5,157 nt of DNA from Burkholderiales bacterium. Lineage in GTDB: Bacteria; Pseudomonadota; Gammaproteobacteria; Burkholderiales; SG8-39. Positions 3,458 to 5,157 of this stretch are shown one piece after another. The first letter of the stretch is position 1. Each line of letters starts with the position of its first letter. The notes under the pieces are model-generated. The model did no database searches, was not told where the DNA came from, and worked only from the letters and a program-made list of their open reading frames with translations. The DNA lies in NCBI GenBank assembly GCA_025929745.1, contig JAICPQ010000197.1, positions 1 through 5,157 of the forward strand. The letters are read 5' to 3'. Both the position numbers and the translations under genes were made by a program.

Positions 3458-5157
3458 ATGACGCAACAAAATCCGCTTGAGCGCTATCAAATCCATAATG
3501 AGGTCGGACGCGGCGCAATAAGCCGGGTCTACGCGGCGCGCGATCGCTCCACCGGGGCGCTTGTCGCGTTGAAAATGGTCGACCCCGCGTTATTTGCCGA
3601 GGGCGATGCGCACCTCGCCGAACTCTTCCTCGAAAACGCGCGCTCCGCCGCGAGGCTCAGGCATCGCAATATCGTCAAGGTCCTCGACGCCGGAGAAGCT
3701 GGCGGCACCGCCTACGTGGCGATGGAGCTGCTCGTGGGCGAGAGCCTGCGCCAGGCACTCGACAAGCGGCCCCTCCCGGTCGCGCGAGCGGTGCAGATCT
3801 TGGATGATGTTGCATCCGCGCTCGCCTATGCCCATGAGGAAGGCGTGGTGCACCGAGGCATCAAGCCGTCGAACATCATTGTGTTGCGCTCGGGCGTTGC
3901 GAAGATCGGCGATTTCGGTATCGGGCAGATCGGCGAAGCAGCGGTACGCTATAAGTCCCCCGAGCAGGTGCGCGGCGACCCGATCGACCATCGGTCCGAC
4001 CTGTTTTCGCTCGGCACGGTGTTCTACGAAATGCTCACCGGGCGGCCGCTCTTCGAGGGCGGCTCGCCGCAGGAAATCATGGAGAACATTCTGCGTGCCG
4101 AGGCGCCGGCGCCGAGCGAGGTGAATCCGCACGTCCCGGGCGCAGTGGAAGGGATCGTTTCCGGCATGCTTCGCCGGCATCCGGACGAGCGGTTCGCCAG
4201 CGCCCGAATCCTGCTTCGCGAGTTGCAGGGCCTCAAAGAAGGGCTCGGGCTTGCGCCCGGCGGGAGCGCCCGCACCGTCAAGCCAATTGCAAGCGCTCCG
4301 CCGGCCAGAACCGAGCCGACGCTGCGGACGCCTGATAAAACGATCCCGCCGACACGCGGTCAGGCGGAGCCGGCGGCACCCGAGACTGCAACCGAACGCG
4401 AACCGAGTCTGCGGACGCCCGGCAATCCAATCCCGGGTGGCGCGGATGAGCACGACGCGAGGTTCATGATGGACCGGGGACCCCTGCCATACCGCCCCGC
4501 CAAATCTCGGGTTGCAAGCTTCGCCGCATTCGCGTTCACGCTCGTCGCCGTGCTTGGAGTTGCCGTCTGGTTGTTTTACTCGCAAGGTTCCAGCGAGTCA
4601 CCCACGGCCGCGAGCCGCACGCAGGAAGGGCCGGCGGTAGCGGCAGCCCCGGCGGCAGCGGCAACGCCGTCCCCGTCAATCGCGCCTGCGCCTGTAGCCG
4701 AAGCGATCAACAAACCCGCGCCTGCGCCCGCTGCCCCGGAGCCGAACCCGCTGCCGCCGAAACCGCTCACGGCGAAGCCTAGCGCTCCGGCACAACCGAA
4801 GACCTTGCTCGCCCGCGAGTCTAAGCAAGCTGCAAGCGCCGACACTCCGCCCGCGACTCCGCCGGCGCAAAAACTGCCGCGAGTGGCTCCACGGACGGCG
4901 AGCATTTCCGAGCCGCAGCCGGGTGCCACGGCGAAGCTCATCATCGCGGTGTCACCGCAAGGCGAGCTCTACGTCGACGGCAAGCACTACGGCACGACAC
5001 CGCCGATCACCACGCTCGATCTCGAACCGGGAATGCATCGCATCGAGATTCGCAGCGGATCGCGGAGGCCGTACGTCACGTACATGACGCTTCAGGCTGG
5101 GGACGTGCGCCGCATCCGGCACGAGTTCGGCGCAAGACCGAGCGGCCCGCCTACCTA
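3458..5157 (+). CDS. Hanks-type Ser/Thr kinase-like transmembrane protein with PEGA domain, probable pseudokinase (3' end at window edge)
   Basis: The frame is open for 566 codons and reaches the window edge, where 'ta' could be the first two bases of a stop. Residues 10-258 are a PknB-like kinase domain: glycine loop VGRGAISRV (16-24), Lys39 in VALK, catalytic loop VHRGIKPSN (131-139), DFG (152-154), SPE (167-169), DHRSDLFSLG (177-186), and ERF near 245. HRD is changed to HRG, so the catalytic base is missing. The helix-C Glu aligns with Asn60, and the GT before Y-x-SPE is AA (161-162). The activation segment is only 18 residues. Residues 262-350 are a proline-rich linker, 351-374 one transmembrane helix, 380-490 a Pro/Ala-rich linker, and about 491-556 a PEGA domain (LYVDGKHYGTTPP). 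The topology should be kinase inside, PEGA in the periplasm. ATP binding remains plausible but phosphotransfer unlikely, so a signalling scaffold is likely. ATG 3458 is the first in-frame ATG after a stop at 3440; its ribosome site is weak. Confidence 0.92.
   Translation, partial: MTQQNPLERYQIHNEVGRGAISRVYAARDRSTGALVALKMVDPALFAEGDAHLAELFLENARSAARLRHRNIVKVLDAGEAGGTAYVAMELLVGESLRQALDKRPLPVARAVQILDDVASALAYAHEEGVVHRGIKPSNIIVLRSGVAKIGDFGIGQIGEAAVRYKSPEQVRGDPIDHRSDLFSLGTVFYEMLTGRPLFEGGSPQEIMENILRAEAPAPSEVNPHVPGAVEGIVSGMLRRHPDERFASARILLRELQGLKEGLGLAPGGSARTVKPIASAPPARTEPTLRTPDKTIPPTRGQAEPAAPETATEREPSLRTPGNPIPGGADEHDARFMMDRGPLPYRPAKSRVASFAAFAFTLVAVLGVAVWLFYSQGSSESPTAASRTQEGPAVAAAPAAAATPSPSIAPAPVAEAINKPAPAPAAPEPNPLPPKPLTAKPSAPAQPKTLLARESKQAASADTPPATPPAQKLPRVAPRTASISEPQPGATAKLIIAVSPQGELYVDGKHYGTTPPITTLDLEPGMHRIEIRSGSRRPYVTYMTLQAGDVRRIRHEFGARPSGPPT
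4313..4438 (+). repeat. Imperfect repeat in the juxtamembrane linker of the kinase-like protein
   Basis: Two diverged 13-codon copies (4313-4351 and 4400-4438) encode EPTLRTPDKTIPP (residues 286-298) and EPSLRTPGNPIPG (315-327), 29 residues apart. Both keep EP-[T/S]-LRTP and a later IP. They lie between the kinase domain and the membrane, on the cytoplasmic side. Their role is unknown; a repeated protein-binding motif or phosphorylation site is possible. Confidence 0.6.

Noticed and set aside
3594..4124. Shifted plus-strand ORF (176 codons) within the kinase region, read as a sign of frameshift
   Set aside because: The kinase frame from 3458 is continuous with all motifs in order to the window edge, so no frameshift is needed.
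3590..4585. Long minus-strand ORF (331 codons) opposite the kinase-like gene
   Set aside because: Its translation is Arg/His-rich with no recognisable domain, and it lies antisense to a clear kinase domain; high-GC coding DNA often leaves such open antisense frames.

Overview
This window is dense, high-GC DNA that looks betaproteobacterial, most likely Burkholderiales or a relative. The main clue is two orphan Bug/TctC-type periplasmic solute-binding proteins with no membrane components beside them, a gene family greatly expanded in that group. No RNA genes, insertion sequences or CRISPR arrays are visible.

Left part (1-2022). The 3' half of one TctC-type binding protein runs in from the left edge. 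It is followed by a TetR-like regulator on the minus strand and a complete second TctC-type binding protein on the plus strand. The packing is extreme. The regulator's stop overlaps the first binding-protein gene by 14 bp, and its start overlaps the second by 20 bp, so its Shine-Dalgarno sequence lies inside the second gene's signal-peptide codons. The regulator may control one or both transport genes, but this is inferred from position only.

Middle (2027-3387). A minus-strand GNAT acetyltransferase resembling the yeast MPR1 type ends 4 bp from the second binding-protein gene. Across a 101-bp divergent spacer is a plus-strand OmpA-family lipoprotein. It has a lipobox, an uninterrupted leucine heptad coiled coil of about 70 residues, and a MotB-like peptidoglycan-binding domain.

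Right part (3458-5157). A plus-strand frame stays open from an ATG at 3458 to the window edge (566 codons, with the last two bases 'ta' of a possible stop). It encodes a Hanks-type protein kinase domain, a proline-rich juxtamembrane segment, one transmembrane helix, a long Pro/Ala periplasmic linker and a PEGA domain.

The kinase domain lacks the catalytic Asp (HRG in place of HRD), the helix-C Glu and the P+1 Thr, and has a very short activation segment. It keeps the ATP-binding Lys, the catalytic-loop Lys and Asn, and DFG. I read it as a probable membrane pseudokinase, downstream of a peptidoglycan-binding lipoprotein and possibly forming an envelope-sensing pair with it. This is the most interesting part of the window.
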